From assembly GCF_958295425.1 (NCBI RefSeq), contig NC_081142.1:9591754-9655753 (forward strand): a stretch of 64,000 bases of DNA. Direction: 5' to 3'. The translations under genes and the position numbers were made by a program. Below are positions 37,101 through 49,360 of this stretch, piece by piece. The notes under the pieces were generated by a model, which had not been told where the DNA came from, searched no databases, and saw only the letters and a list, made by a program, of their open reading frames with translations. Numbering within the stretch: the stretch's first letter is position 1; each line of letters begins with the position of its first letter. Source of the DNA: Solea solea (Eukaryota; Chordata; Actinopteri; Pleuronectiformes; Soleidae).

Positions 37101-40100
37101 TAGATTTCTGACACAGGTAATGTGTCTGTTGTTGCCAATACTGCTCTTGAGAGAGATGCAAGCGCTGCACTACTTGGACGAGTCCTTGTCCGTCTGCAGA
37201 ACAGATGAAGATAGCTATGAGGTTTTTGGGCATCAAAGCCAAAGGATTGAACCTAATATGATTTCCTTCAAGCACAGTTTCAACCACATTCTCCTTGTTT
37301 GTGTCATTCCAATCCACTGAGCCAATTTACAATAAGTCAAAAGAGCATGAACATTGTGTTCACCTCACTTTACCCTTAACACATCCACGCACATGGCATC
37401 TGTGAGTCCCACCTGTGTATATGTAAGTAAGCGTGTGCATCTGCATGTTTGTCATGTGTCATGTTTTTTATGTGGGTGTAAAACTCGAGTAAAGGAGGTG
37501 AACTTGGGACAAATAGAACAACAGGACATCCAGTCTGCTGCTATTATAATATGATCATTAGAGGTTTGGACAACAGATGCTAAGATACCTGGAACCTCCT
37601 CCTTACCCACCTGTCTATCAGCATTCCTTCCACCTTTCATCCATCCCTCTGGTCCTTCCTGCTGTTGTCTTGAGTCTTGTCTTGTTACAGCTGTTTTTCC
37701 AGGGAATCACGGAGGTGAGGGATGTGTGCGTACAGAAAACAACAACAAAAACAATAAGGAGGAAATATCTTTGTTCGTCTTCTTCAGCTTTATCCTCCAC
37801 ATGATGGCCGCGGGGGGACACTGGCGGGAGAAAATACCTAACGAAATGAACTATTTAAAGAAATGATCACTCTCTGTGTGCTAATGTCCAATAAAACAAA
37901 CGTATTCACCGTATGAGCACTTGAAGTCATGCCGCCCCCCCCCCCCATCAACACTAACAGATGCTGTTGTTTCCTGTGACTATCAGTGACACGTTTGTTT
38001 AGGGTCAAACCTCAGTTGCGTGTCTTACAGCAGTAGAGGCTTGTATCAATGGACCACCCAGGAGTTTTACACAAACCAACAAAAGGAAAGGGGGGAGTGT
38101 TTAGTCTGGAAGCACATAACAGAGCATATGTAGTGACAAGTGAGGAGATCTAAAGGGATGATGAGTTAATTTTCACGCTGCAAACTGTGAACATATACAA
38201 ATGGTCCCATCGAGGCCGCATGGTCATAACGGTCACAGAGGATTTTCTGAAGGTCAGTGTGGACAGAAGATCAACTCCATTCCTAACTGCTCCCATTTGT
38301 ATGCAAAGCTATGATGGCATCATATTTAACAGTCTCATTGATCTTACAATTGAATTCTAACTACAGTATATATCACTAAATGTCTTTTTGAGGAAGCTTT
38401 TCGTCATTTCAATTTGCACTTTCTAATTTCTACAGACACTGAGATAAAACTTCCACTTTCAGAGATTATGAATAAGGTCTCAGACTGCTGCTCTAAACCT
38501 TTACTTCCTGTTTTCAGTCAGCCTCAAACCTGTTTGCTTTACTAGCTCAATGTTGCTGTTGCCTCCATCTGTCTTCATATAAAACAAATCACTTCCTGTG
38601 TGCAGCGAGGGAACGTAGCCGCGTGACAGGAGATCTAAACACCGCTGTAATGAGAAACACAGACGAGAGTTACTGTATGTGACGCTTATGCAGCATTGTG
38701 TGAAAAATGGTTTCAGTGCAACATACATTTGTTTATATTTAAAAGTAACACAGTACAGTTTTTAAATGATAAGGCATTTCTCTGTGTATGGAAAAAGCAC
38801 CGTGAATCCAAGTAGGTTGCACACACCATCTACAGAATGTGTCTGTTTGACATTGACAAGTGCAATGCTGCAACGCTCTGCTTGTCACCCCACTGGAGAA
38901 CACACACACACACACGCCGAGAAAGCAATCGTGTAGGTTTACAGACAGACAGAGGCCTTGGAGTGGGAGGGGGTTTTCTCGGGGATGAAAGGCGCTGCTA
39001 TAGCAGTCCAGCTGTTTGCTCTGCCAGCCCAACACCAAAGAAAGACACAAGGTCTGAAAGAATCAATATTTGTTCCTGTGTGTGAGTGGCTGAGTTGGTG
39101 ATAGACTCAGTGAACTCTCACTTGAAGAGCCTGTGAGCTCACAGAGTTAGTTGCCAGTTCATTATTCTGTGGTTCTCTAGTTACTGTCCTAAATCCATCT
39201 CCAAAACTGTGATAATCACTTAAAAAGGCCATCCGATACCGAGTATACTTGGACATTCATTTCCTTCTGTATGCTGCACAGGAAAATAGCTGAAATGTGA
39301 CTGGGGAGTTGTGTGGTCTCACTGAGGAAGTGAGTGTAAGCCTTTCTACAGCGTGGTCTCAGCATCTGGTCCTAGTTGAAGGCTCGTGGTTTGATTGTGC
39401 TCTGCATAGTTTGAAAGCTGCTGCATCAGTGCAGAGAAACTTGGTTTGCATACCTTACACTGTGTTGCCACATAAAAAGGCACATCACAGATATTCCATA
39501 GTGACACTGTAGTATGCTGTGGAAGAGGAAGGGATATGTGTAAGACTGAGTAAGGCGTGGGAACAATTCACTTGGGAGTAATGGTATTGTAGAATATGTT
39601 GAAGGTCAGGGGTGACATGATATGTAGGTAATACACGAATGCATAGATTTGTGCACAATCACTATAATCTAAGGAGTAGTTTGAGGAATGCGACTCCCAC
39701 TGTCCCGCTCTCTCCCCAGCCTGTCCATCTCCATTATGGTCATTCCCACATTACTGGTCATGTGATTTACAGCCACGGGCCCCAAACTCCATTGATATAG
39801 GGCAAATTCCTGGCCAGGATCAGCCATGTTTCATACACACAGCAGGGGTGAGGAGCTCGGACGTGAGGAGGGATGGTGACGAGGGAAAGGGGAGAGGAGA
39901 GGAGACGAGACGCTGGGACTGGAGCAAACAAAGGAAAAGGACACGGAATGATCCAGATTTTTTAATTATGCTGTTTGAATGAGGTTTAATAAAGTAAGAC
40001 AAGATTCTTTTTTTTCTTTTTTAAGTGACAACAATCACAGATGATGAAAGAATAAAAACAGGTGCCATTTAAGAAAGAGACAGGGCAAAAAAAAACAAAA

Positions 40101-42707
40101 AAAAAACACTGGAGTCATTTTCAAGTCCAGGGTTTTCTCTGTGAGGTGTGAAGTTTTACAGTGTTTAAAATCTCCAGAGTCTTGTTGACATAAGACCTCA
40201 GCACAGATTGCCGGCCAGTTCATGGAGCGAGTGCACTAAACACCTCTGCTGTATGCGGCGGTGGTGATTAGCCTGAAATATAACACATGTCGTCCATGTT
40301 TGCAGTTTGGCTTTTAACCTGCAGTGGCTTATTGTTGAGTGTTCACCGTGAGACGCAACACCAAACACACCAAACACAACAGACGGTGAATAAATCAAAC
40401 AACAGATTATTAATGCAAGGGCTTGAAAAAACAGTAAATATTTACGTGGGCATATAGCGAGCGGAAAGCAGGAGAAGCCCCACCCTTCTGCTCAAATGTA
40501 GCAGGGTCATGAAAACAATGTCGCAGGTTTGTGACCGCTACAACACATTCCTGGCTGTTGTTGCTGACGCGAGATAAGAATGCAGCTGTGGAGTGACCGT
40601 TCCTCTCATTGTGCACAAGCCATTGTAAAGAAAAAAAATGTAAATGTTTTTTTTCCAAAATGCAAGTGCGTAAATGCAAACGCAAATGTATAAGATAGCA
40701 AATGAAGTGCCCGCAAAGGAATGTCAGACATTATGCAAAACAAAAAGTACAGAACAAACAAATAAAGTTGCATACTCGAAAAGGAGTGAGAAGATGTATA
40801 ACTTATTCATATATTCGTATTATTCATATAACTCAATTACTGCTTATTTGTCAAGTAAATGTGTGACTTGGAACATTCACTCGATTTCCTTTACCACAGT
40901 CATAAGTTTTGGGTTTGAAACTCATGCGATAAAGTTAAAGAAGTTGCATGTAAGTCCTGGGTCACTTCAAACACAGAGGGTCGAATAAGTGGAGCAGTGG
41001 GAGGATGAATCAAAGCAGCAACTGGTGATCAGAGGTGGCAATAAAGTGATGTGTCCACTGTGAGAATGTTGACAACAGCTCATGAGACTAAGATAAAGTT
41101 AAAGTTAAAGCCGCAGTGCATTACTGTGCACGTTTTACTTATTTTTATGGCCACAAATGAGAGTTTTTTGGGGTTTTTTTGTGGTGCTTAATCGACACAC
41201 TCTGAACTCATATAACAATGTTGTTTGAATGTGACAGACGTTTGTTTATATTTAAAAGTTCCACACGACAGCTTTAACTACAGGTGATGATACTGATAAT
41301 ATAACTGACTTCTTAGTCTGAGACATCTTCTCCCTCCACAGCACCTGAACCTGTCCTTTCCCCCGCAACCTTCCCCTGACATCACCAAACGTGATGCAGA
41401 GCGAGACACTTGGTGGTATGATAATGACAATCATTACCGAAATAAAGTTGAAAGAAGGGTTCCCTGTTAGTAATTCAATGATGTCACAGGAAGACAATGA
41501 GAAGCTGAGGTGAGGAGACGCAGATGTGCACGTCCCAACCTGTAAAAAGGGAGCAAGACTGAGGTGCAGCTGCGATGGAGGAAACAAAAGTGCGGTGAAG
41601 ATCATTTTAAAAATATTTATCCCATGACATTAGTATGAAGTCTGTTCTCTATTAAAGGACATGTTTGAAGAATGTCTGGTGAAAAGGTGGAAGTCTCTGG
41701 GAGAGCACTGGATGCTGTCTGAGAATGTGAACACATTTTTATATTTAGACACAGACAAATATCCAGCAAAATCGTGCTCATTAGGTATCTAGAGCTAAGA
41801 GGAACAGTGTGTGCAAATGTAAAATCATAAACAGTCATGTTTTGTTTTAGAGACTTGGGGTTGAGCACATAGGGACACAGGAATTGTTACCGAATAATTA
41901 TGCAAATATATTCATTATCTCTTAAAGAAAACAGATCCCGTGCAAAGATCTAAACCAGGAGTGATCTGGTCCTGATACTCATTACTTCGTGGCACTGTTG
42001 TCTCAAATATTAAAGCATACCAGTGCGCTGCACGGCGTTCTCAGAATGACCACCGACACTGGAGGTTGTTTTCCGTAGGTAATTCATACCTGAATGTAAT
42101 CCCCAGCAAGTGTAGTATTTGTCAACATCTGTGCAGTTGCTTAGAGACATTCAAGATCTTTAAAAACTGTCTATATGAAATAACAGTTGGTGCCAAAGAC
42201 AGCATAGAAATAATGGACCAGTGGAAACATCTGTGATTTCGGTCTTTTTATGTGCAGCCATATGTCATTTAGGCAGAAGCTGCAAATGCATTTTTTACAT
42301 TTCTGACCTAATTCCAGGTTGACTAAATGAAGTCTGCATTACTTTTGTCTAAAAATTAAGAAATGGGATGGGGGACAGAAATAGGACGGCATTCAATGCT
42401 GAGGAATGCCACGAAACAGACACGGATATCTGCGACCTTTACCCCGAACACCAGCTGTACATAATAGCGGGTCATTAGGGAGGTGTACCGTTAACTGGGG
42501 AAAGAGGCAATGGCTGATAGCAATAATTTTACTGCTCAGCTTCACCTGGTTTCTCTCTGCAGAAACTTTAAAACTGCGGGCCAGGGACAGGTGAAGAATG
42601 AAGATGAGACGTGGGCCTCCTCTGTTATTGCCTCAAAGTCATTATCTCACGCCCAAATGTAAAATCACATACACCCAAGTCAACTCTCGTCTGTGACAAC
42701 ACAGCAA

Positions 42708-42870
42708 GGGGCAGCCATGACCAAGGGAACTTGGCTTGTAACCGGAGGGTTGCAGCTTCAAGTCCCTACCAGGTCAAAGGGCTGGGATACCCCTGAGCAA
42801 GGCACCCAACCCCATTGCTTTATTACTGGCGATGGAAATCACACACATCACTGCACTCTATGCCATTGCT
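42708..42870 (+). mobile_element. tRNA-derived SINE fragment
   Basis: The words cttgtaaccggagggttgca, cttcaagtccctacc and ctgagcaaggcacccaaccc are hallmarks of a widespread fish tRNA-derived SINE, covering the anticodon-to-B-box part and the start of the body. It is degenerate, and the 5' A-box part is weak. Confidence 0.5.
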
Positions 42871-42879
42871 AAATGGCCG

Positions 42880-43240
42880 TCCCTGCATATACACTATACC
42901 TTTATATGTTAAACTATTCTTGGCCTGGTTCCTCCTTATCTGTCTGTCTACATGTGTAGAGACCAAACGTACTCTACAGATGATGGCCCCGAGAGTGAAA
43001 ACAGGTTTTAATATTCTGCTCTCTGAACATGGAATAACTTGCAGAGTGATGTCTGAGGGAGAACTTAAGTCGATTTTGAAAAAGAATTTGATGTAACTGC
43101 TTCGAATTTGTTGGCAAGCCCATTTTGAGAAACTGCATCGGCATCATAATTGGTTTTGTCCTTGATCTTGTATTGATCAAATGCACTGCCTTTACATATT
43201 TGTTGTTACATTTGTAAAAGTTGAATATGTATAAAAAACA
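42880..43240 (+). mobile_element. Degenerate LINE 3' end (reverse transcriptase C-terminus)
   Basis: Translation gives broken pieces typical of the end of LINE ORF2: LGLVPPYLSVYMCR near 42920-42960, then WNNLQSDV near 43030 and, after a frame change, ELKSILKKNL near 43070. Frameshifts and stops show that it is dead. The clade (CR1/L2/Rex-like) is an inference from the W-N-x-L and F/I-K-x-x-L spacing. Confidence 0.45.
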
Positions 43241-44340
43241 GATGTTTAACTGGTTAAAAAATGGGGGGGAAAAACACATACACACATATATAGTAAATAA
43301 GCACATAAAGACATTCTCAGTCATTGTATAATATAAAGTTGGCTAAAATAGCAACTTCACAACATCAATTTTTTAAGATGTGTTCTCAGCAATAGTAACA
43401 ATAATGATAATGTAAGTAAATTAAGTAATTAACTACTAATTACTAACATTTAACCAAATTACTTGCTGACAGTTTAGAACACTGAATATCTATATGTGTT
43501 GATCTCTGACTCAGTTGTATTAGACATTCCCATCACACGACATGTTTTATTTATTTCCTTGTCCTTGAATAATGATTCAAATTAAAAAAAAAGAATATTT
43601 GGAGTCATGTTGAATGCTTTATTTTACATTCCCATTGCGTTTGTTTCCCCGCAGCAGGTTCCACTTCAGTTTGGCATGACGGATTCACACGCTAACACAA
43701 TGAAAAAGAACAAGATGACCTTTACACAGTTTTTAATCATTTTCTTTTATCAAACTGGCATGTTGCGTTTCTTTGCAAACAACAGTCAGCTTCTTAAACT
43801 GTGTCCCATTACCTTTGGCCAGCGATGCCAATACTCTGCAGTGTTTGGTTTTGTGGATCAGATTTTGTCTCATGACTTCAGTGTCTCCAGGCTTCTGTGT
43901 CTCTTAAATACTTGTGGAGTGAGGTTATGAGACACTGACCCCCAGCCTGACACGGCAGATGACATAGCCTCCATCTGACTTGGTGTTTGCCTGCTAATTA
44001 AGCGTGTAAACAGGTGGGTGAGAGAGGCTTTGTAGCCGGCTTTATGCTTGACAATCAAGCGTCCTCACATGAAGTTGAAGGATGTTTACCTCCTTATGTC
44101 CGTCCCCTTGAAGAATGGAAATGCACCTTTGACCAAACACATAAACACACGTCTGTACACAGACGCACACAAGCATATGGGATGTGAGGAATATACAGCG
44201 GGGTGGAATGTTTTGTTTGCTGTTGTTTCCACAGCAGAAATAAATATCGAGTATTATGTTGGCATCCAAAATGTACAGTTACACAGAGGAGGACACAAAC
44301 ACTGAGGCTTGCAATAAACTCTTAAATCATTTTTAAATGG

Positions 44341-44461
44341 AGCTGTTCAGGGTGTACCCCACATTTCACTCTATGTCAGCTGGGATTGGCACCAGAGGAT
44401 AAATCAGTAGAAGATGAATGAATGAATGAATGAATGAATGAATGAATGAATGAATGAATGT
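44341..44461 (+). mobile_element. V-SINE 3' end with (GAAT)n tail
   Basis: The words cagggtgtaccccac and tatgtcagctgggattggca followed by ten or more GAAT units match the tail of the V-SINE type also present at 30185-30475. The 5' part is absent. Confidence 0.55.
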
Positions 44462-44519
44462 GAAATGTAAGTATAGCTGACTGGAGATCCTATTTTCCAG
44501 CTTTCTTTTAAAATAAAAA

Positions 44520-44700
44520 GGCAATTTTGTAATTCAAAAATGATTGTATTGCTTTTATTGTTTTATCCAGTTCTGTGTTATGTTCTTATTGTTATGCATG
44601 TTTTAATTGCCCACGTTTTCCTTCCATTGCATGTCCTGTAAACCCCTTTGTACCTTTGTTTTGAAAAGTAACCAGGTATACTCTATAATCTATAGTCTAT
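44520..44700 (+). repeat. Possible LINE 3' UTR fragment
   Basis: A T-rich stretch ends in aaacccctttgtacctttgt followed by tttgaaaagt, a phrase frequent at 3' ends of fish LINE copies. No coding is visible. The assignment is weak. Confidence 0.3.
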
Positions 44701-45486
44701 CAAGTCTATAATCTATAACTCTAGAAGTCCATATCTATAATTATTACACTTTGCCATTTCTCACCTCATGATATCCTTATGGAAAAGCCTTACCATTACT
44801 TTTTTAAATAAGGTTTTAATGTAATAATAAAATGTGATAGTGTATTAAAACAGATAAGTGAGGTCTGGACGCCAAGAAACAAATAAATAAATAAATGTGC
44901 CTTTTAAACTGGCGCACTATTTAGAAGGGTGGGTGCTGGATATCACCCACATATGGATTATAAAACTTTTGGTCATCCGAAAAGGCTTCAATATCTGGCG
45001 CCCTCTGCCTGTATAAAGTGGTATCACCTTTTAATCCTGCACTGGAATTAGGTCAAACCTGGTCCAGAAGAGAGAACTCTTTTTAACCCAGGAGCACAGT
45101 TTTCACTGTGAGCCTCCAGTTGTTATGTTAGCCTGGTCTCAGACAGAGACAAGGATGCTTTGCACTGTTGTCCTAAAGCTTACAGCTGGAAAGTTAGCAG
45201 GCTTCTCTCTGTGGGTGTAAGGGAGACCTGGTGCCAAAAACAACAGACAAAAGAATGAGAAACAACAGCAGTGAGGTTGAGGAATGCTCCAGGAGAGAAA
45301 TTAATAGAAGCAGGGCCCGAGACAGAACGGTCTCCCAGCGGTCTTCCACAGGGGGATGAGAACAGAGCCTGCATTGTGCTGGCAGCCACACGGTGCCGAC
45401 AAAACACCTGGCAGAGGGAAGGAGAAAGAGATGACAAGGAGAGTCACAGCTAATTGAGACCAGGGGGATTTTGGACAATGGGGAGA

Positions 45487-45521
45487 TGAGGAGAACGTGC
45501 TGATGAGGCCATGTGTCTGCA

Positions 45522-45552
<31 letters not shown>

Positions 45553-45612
45553 GGAGAACGTGCTGATGAGGCCATGTGTCTGCATGAGTATGTGTGTGTG
45601 TGTGTGTGTGTA
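45487..45612. repeat. 63-bp tandem duplication carrying GT tracts
   Basis: The unit tgaggagaacgtgctgatga plus the following ggccatgtgtctgcatgagt and a GT run occurs twice with a period of 63 bp (starts at 45487 and 45550). The copies differ by a G/A substitution (gagtgtgt versus gagtatgt) and in GT length. Confidence 0.9.
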
Positions 45613-46879
45613 AGAGCTAATGACAGTCATATAATGGGGAAATCTGGTGCAAAATACAGCAAAAATCAGCATGTAACTAAACTGTAAAATTTCTTGGCTG
45701 TCTGTGCTCTTGTGTGTCTGCACAATCCGGTATAAGTGAGACATACAGTAAGTGCATCCAAACACTTTCTTGTGCATAGTGGCCTAATCCGTTGTCAGAA
45801 TCCCGTGGGAAAGTTGTGTGTGTGTGTGCGTCTCCTGGAGGAGCCCCGCCTGAGTGCTGGCTGAAATGTGACTGTAGTCAGCTCCTCAGCAGCTCAGCTT
45901 CGCTCAGCCAGCCTCAGAGCCGCCACGGCTGCTGCTGCTGTGAAGCACTGGTTTCCTGTCCACATTCCCCACCTCACTGCCTGTTATTGTTGGCCCAGAC
46001 ACAGTGGTACACGGCTACAAACCAGGGGATCTTCAGATATCCTCCAGGTCCCTATTACTTTGGCTTTGAGAGCCCAGTAAGACATTACTGGACGATAACA
46101 GTGGATGTTCTGCAGGGAGGGTTGTCTAGCAGCATCAGTATCTGATTTGTCTGTTGGTCAAATCAGTCCACCACTGACATCCATAGTGAAATACCCCTTC
46201 AACTCTAATGGTTATGTAATGCAATGAGGTAGACGTGGAAGAATCCCTGTGTATTAATTAGGATTTCAGTAACTACCTCAGTAACTTTACCTCCAGTGCC
46301 ACCAGCAGGTGGACATTTGTGCTGTTAAATGGTTTACATGTTGAAGCCTCCTTGTGGCTGCATTGTGGCATTGCAGGCCTGGACAGACCATTGTACCAAT
46401 TTGTTGCAGACGACACTTGGGTCTTCAATTTTTGTCTGGGCACATGCACAAAGTAACACTGTCGTGTAAAACCACACTGTTTCGTTTCCAAACAAACGCC
46501 AATTTCACCTTTTTGACACTAAATTGTACAAACATGTACGCGTGTTTATTTTTCTAGAATTGTGATCAATAGAATGTGCTAAGCTCGCTCCGGACAGGCC
46601 GCCCACATTCCTCCTGTGATTATAATGCGGTAGTTACGTCTGATAGATTGCAGCACATGATAGGGAAGTGGAGTGCATCACGAGCAGTAACATACTTGGT
46701 CATATGTCATGTGAAAAAACAGCAATGACAGAACACACCCAGCTGAGGGAAGCTTAGGTGATATTATCACTATCACGTCAGTCAAGAGGGCTTTTTGTGT
46801 TTTCATGATCTTCATGATCGGTATAGAGTGAGTCGGCACGCAACTCATCATATTACTCATATCAGTGTCGTAATGTAAC

Positions 46880-47210
46880 AAAGAACAAATACTTCATTAC
46901 TGTACTTCAGTACAAAATTCACATATCTGTACTTTACTACTGTTATTTATATTTCCCCCAACTATCTTTGTTACTTGTTACTACAAAATAACATCAGAAG
47001 AAGAAGAGTTGTTAATGGTCTTCATTTATATAGCACTTTTCTAGTCTCACGTTGTATACCAGAAAATTACTTTTGATACTTAAGCACAGTAAATGTCATA
47101 TACTTTAAGACTTTTACTTAAGTATTATTTTAAAAGTGACTTCAATTTTTACCAAAGTCATTTTCTAGTAGGACACTCGTACTTTTACTCACTTTAGATC
47201 GTGTCACACA
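46880..47210. mobile_element. Dispersed fish repeat rich in AGTACTT/ACTTAAGTA words, with nested insert
   Basis: Words such as tgtacttcagtacaaaattc, acttttacttaagtatt and gtacttttactcactt are typical of a small DNA-transposon-like repeat common in teleosts. In its middle, 47025-47060 carries tttatatagcacttttctag, typical of another fish repeat, suggesting nesting. Boundaries are approximate. Confidence 0.4.
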
Positions 47211-47680
47211 TTATGTCAAGGTGCAGACAGACGAGTCTCGTAATCTCTCCATCATGGCTCAAGATTTTGTGAAGTGAGCAGAAAGTTTATTGTCTCCACA
47301 GGGAAACTATGTTTAATAAAAACATGTCACATTTTCATTGGCGTGACAGTAGAGACAGAGTACATGACACCTGAGAGACACTTCCAACATTACAACACAA
47401 CATGACCTCAAATGTAGACTAATAGGACAGATCTTAACTTTAGGTTACTCTCGTAACCCTGGTTCTCTGAGCAGCATGAGACTCATCTAATAACTAGAAT
47501 ATAATAACAAAATTGACACCTATACTTAAACCCTTGAGCATTATTTGTTGAAATGCATGTTTCTCCTGCCAATAATAAATAAGCTGCAACTGACAAACCA
47601 TGGCGCCATGGTGCAATATACTTGAGTGAAAACCTATTAAAAACCAATAAAGGTTGTAATTATTAAAATTAATAAACAAC

Positions 47681-47713
47681 AATTTACCTCCATTATCATT
47701 AGGGAGGTAAATT
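47681..47713. repeat. 11-bp inverted repeat
   Basis: AATTTACCTCC is followed by an 11-nt loop and then by GGAGGTAAATT. The arm and loop sequence aatttacctccattatcatt recurs at 47803-47822, where it forms the loop region of a second inverted repeat. Confidence 0.85.
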
Positions 47714-47785
47714 ATTACTATTATTACATTAAGTAATTACACTAAGCATCAATGCATACAGTGAGTCTGCAAGTCCTCGATCTAA

Positions 47786-47839
47786 TATCACAACACTATG
47801 ATAATTTACCTCCATTATCATTATCATAGTGTTGTGATA
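47786..47839. repeat. Perfect 20-bp inverted repeat
   Basis: TATCACAACACTATGATAAT (47786-47805) is followed by a 14-nt loop and its exact reverse complement at 47820-47839. Perfect arms imply a recent origin. Confidence 0.9.
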
Positions 47840-48439
47840 CTTCATCCCCTTTATGAATATGTAATAAATTAAGGTGATTTGAAAGGAAAACATAGTCTTT
47901 GTCCATTTTCCCTTTTCTTAAAATGAAACACAACACCCCTGTCCTCTAACTGAACCCTGATCCCATGCACATACGACTTCAAAGCAATCTTTCCTCATCA
48001 GTCCAGAGCAATTTATCATGAATGCATTCAGAGAAGAAATGTACAATTATTTATGTGTAAAACTTCACCACAGAAAATATCTCACCTCTAAAAAAAATAC
48101 ACTGACCAACATGAGCCATGTCCTGGACCAGGGGCCTATGGGCCACATGCGACCCCTTGAGCCCTTTTCACTTGAGCGACCCCCCAGATCACTGGCCCAC
48201 TGGTGGCAGTAATGAGCTGTTACTGAAAACCCTAAATGCATTTTTTGTTGATGGTGAAGGGACCCAATTAGCTTCTTTGCCTGTGGCCCCCTAGAGTCTA
48301 GGATCGTCTCTGATGATGATGCTGATGATGCTGAAGATGCTGACAATGATGATGATGATGATGATAATAATGATTATGATGAAGGCAGTGGAACAGCGCC
48401 TCCTTCCCTCCCTTTCTCCCTCCTCCCTCCCTCCCTCAG

Positions 48440-48539
48440 CAGGGGCCGGTTGCGTCAAACACGCTCCTCCTCTCGCTCTCCTCCTCCGTGGTGCCGCTGT
48501 TCTCTTCCATCCCCATCACAGGCCGCTCAGCGCTCACAG
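48440..48539 (+). promoter_or_regulatory. cers4: Candidate non-coding first exon / promoter of cers4
   Basis: A pyrimidine- and GC-rich stretch with ggccggttgcg, then gccgctcagcgctcacag, is followed by the donor GTAACAG at 48540. It lies 1.5 kb before the start-codon exon, whose acceptor (CTTTCCTCAG) directly precedes GATGG, so an upstream non-coding exon is required. The transcription start is not determined. A second candidate is the GC-rich block near 45800-46080. Confidence 0.4.
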
Positions 48540-48787
48540 GTAACAGCGATGAATGCCCTCGCATGTTTCTTCTTGTGCTGAATGACACTGAGCTTTTCCT
48601 TATCTTCCTTTTCTCTATGTTGTGTGTGTGTTGAAGGGGAGACTGTGTGTCAGTGAGGCTTGACGTAGTCGAGGTGATGATGAGGAGAGATGGTCGCGAT
48701 GTCACTCTTCTGTCTGTGCATGAGTGTTAATTATGTTACGCGTTGTTTTTTAATGTGTCGCTTTTCCGTCTCCGTAGATGTGTGTTG

Positions 48788-48818
<31 letters not shown>

Positions 48819-49043
48819 TGTGTGTTTGTGTGTGCGCAAGTGGCGTGTCGCTGTGTCTCTTTGCTTTGATAGCGCGTGCTGCTGCGTGGAGCCTTTAATA
48901 ATAACATGCTGTGCAGCGAGGCCCACGATCAATATGTGCAATAAAATCAATGCTACAGGAAAGAGGTTTTTACAATAATGGACTTTACACGAGGAGTGAA
49001 ATCGACCTGATCTGTGCATGTGATTTAAGAATGTCCTAAAGGG

Positions 49044-49085
<42 letters not shown>

Positions 49086-49089
49086 GTGT
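49044..49089. repeat. Alternating purine-pyrimidine tract (GT)n-(CG)4-(TG)n
   Basis: Forty-six bp of uninterrupted alternating GT, CG and TG dinucleotides. Tracts with a CG core are the classic sequence type able to adopt left-handed Z-DNA. Confidence 0.85.
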
Positions 49090-49124
49090 AAGAAAGAGAG
49101 CGAGAGAGAGCGATAGATAGTGTG

Positions 49125-49360
49125 TTTTCTTGTATTTGTGGCTTTGTGGGGACCAACAATCGTATAATAAACCATACCGAGTGAGGACATTTTGACTGTT
49201 TCTCACTTCTTTTCTTCTTTAAATTGACTTTTTTGAGGTCAAACCCTGGTTTTAGGGTTAGAATTGGGTTTAGGTAGGAACTTAGTTGTGATGGTTAAGG
49301 TAAGGGTAAGAGGCTAGGTAATGCATTCTTTAAGGACAACACTGACCTTGTAACCAGTGG
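49125..49360 (+). repeat. GT-flanked dispersed repeat with tttgtggggacc core, copy 1
   Basis: The order is (GT)n, cttgtatttgtggctttgtg plus gggaccaac, gagtgaggacattttgac, gggttagaattgggtttagg, gttgtgatggttaaggtaag, then aatgcattctttaaggac. Related copies occur at about 51095-51300 and 59636-59905. It is non-coding; I recognise it as frequent in fish genomes but cannot name its class. Confidence 0.5.

Larger units (their letters stand above)
36001..44300. other. Intergenic region, middle part
   Basis: No gene is supported. It contains a C-rich homopolymer near 37932-37946, a tRNA-derived SINE at about 42708-42870 and a LINE reverse transcriptase end fragment at about 42880-43240. The remainder is ordinary AT-rich unique-looking DNA. 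Confidence 0.6.
44301..48439. other. Intergenic region, right part, upstream of cers4
   Basis: It contains a V-SINE tail with GAAT repeats (44341-44461), a 63-bp tandem duplication (45487-45612), a dispersed repeat with AGTACTTTTACT-like words (46880-47210), paired inverted repeats (47681-47839) and a GAT-rich tract (48309-48380). A GC-rich block at 45800-46080 could be an alternative first exon, but only an open frame and a weak donor (CCA/GTAAGA at 46077) support it. Confidence 0.5.

Noticed and set aside
45301..45777. 158-codon minus-strand open frame
   Set aside because: Much of it is a translated CA microsatellite and a tandem duplication; no domain or splice context.
48110..48300. Possible hAT-type fragment (ggcctatgggccacatgcga)
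   Set aside because: Only a short word resembles known elements; no ends or target duplication could be defined.
48750..49190. 146-codon minus-strand open frame
   Set aside because: Dominated by Thr-His repeats from CA tracts in the putative cers4 5' intron.
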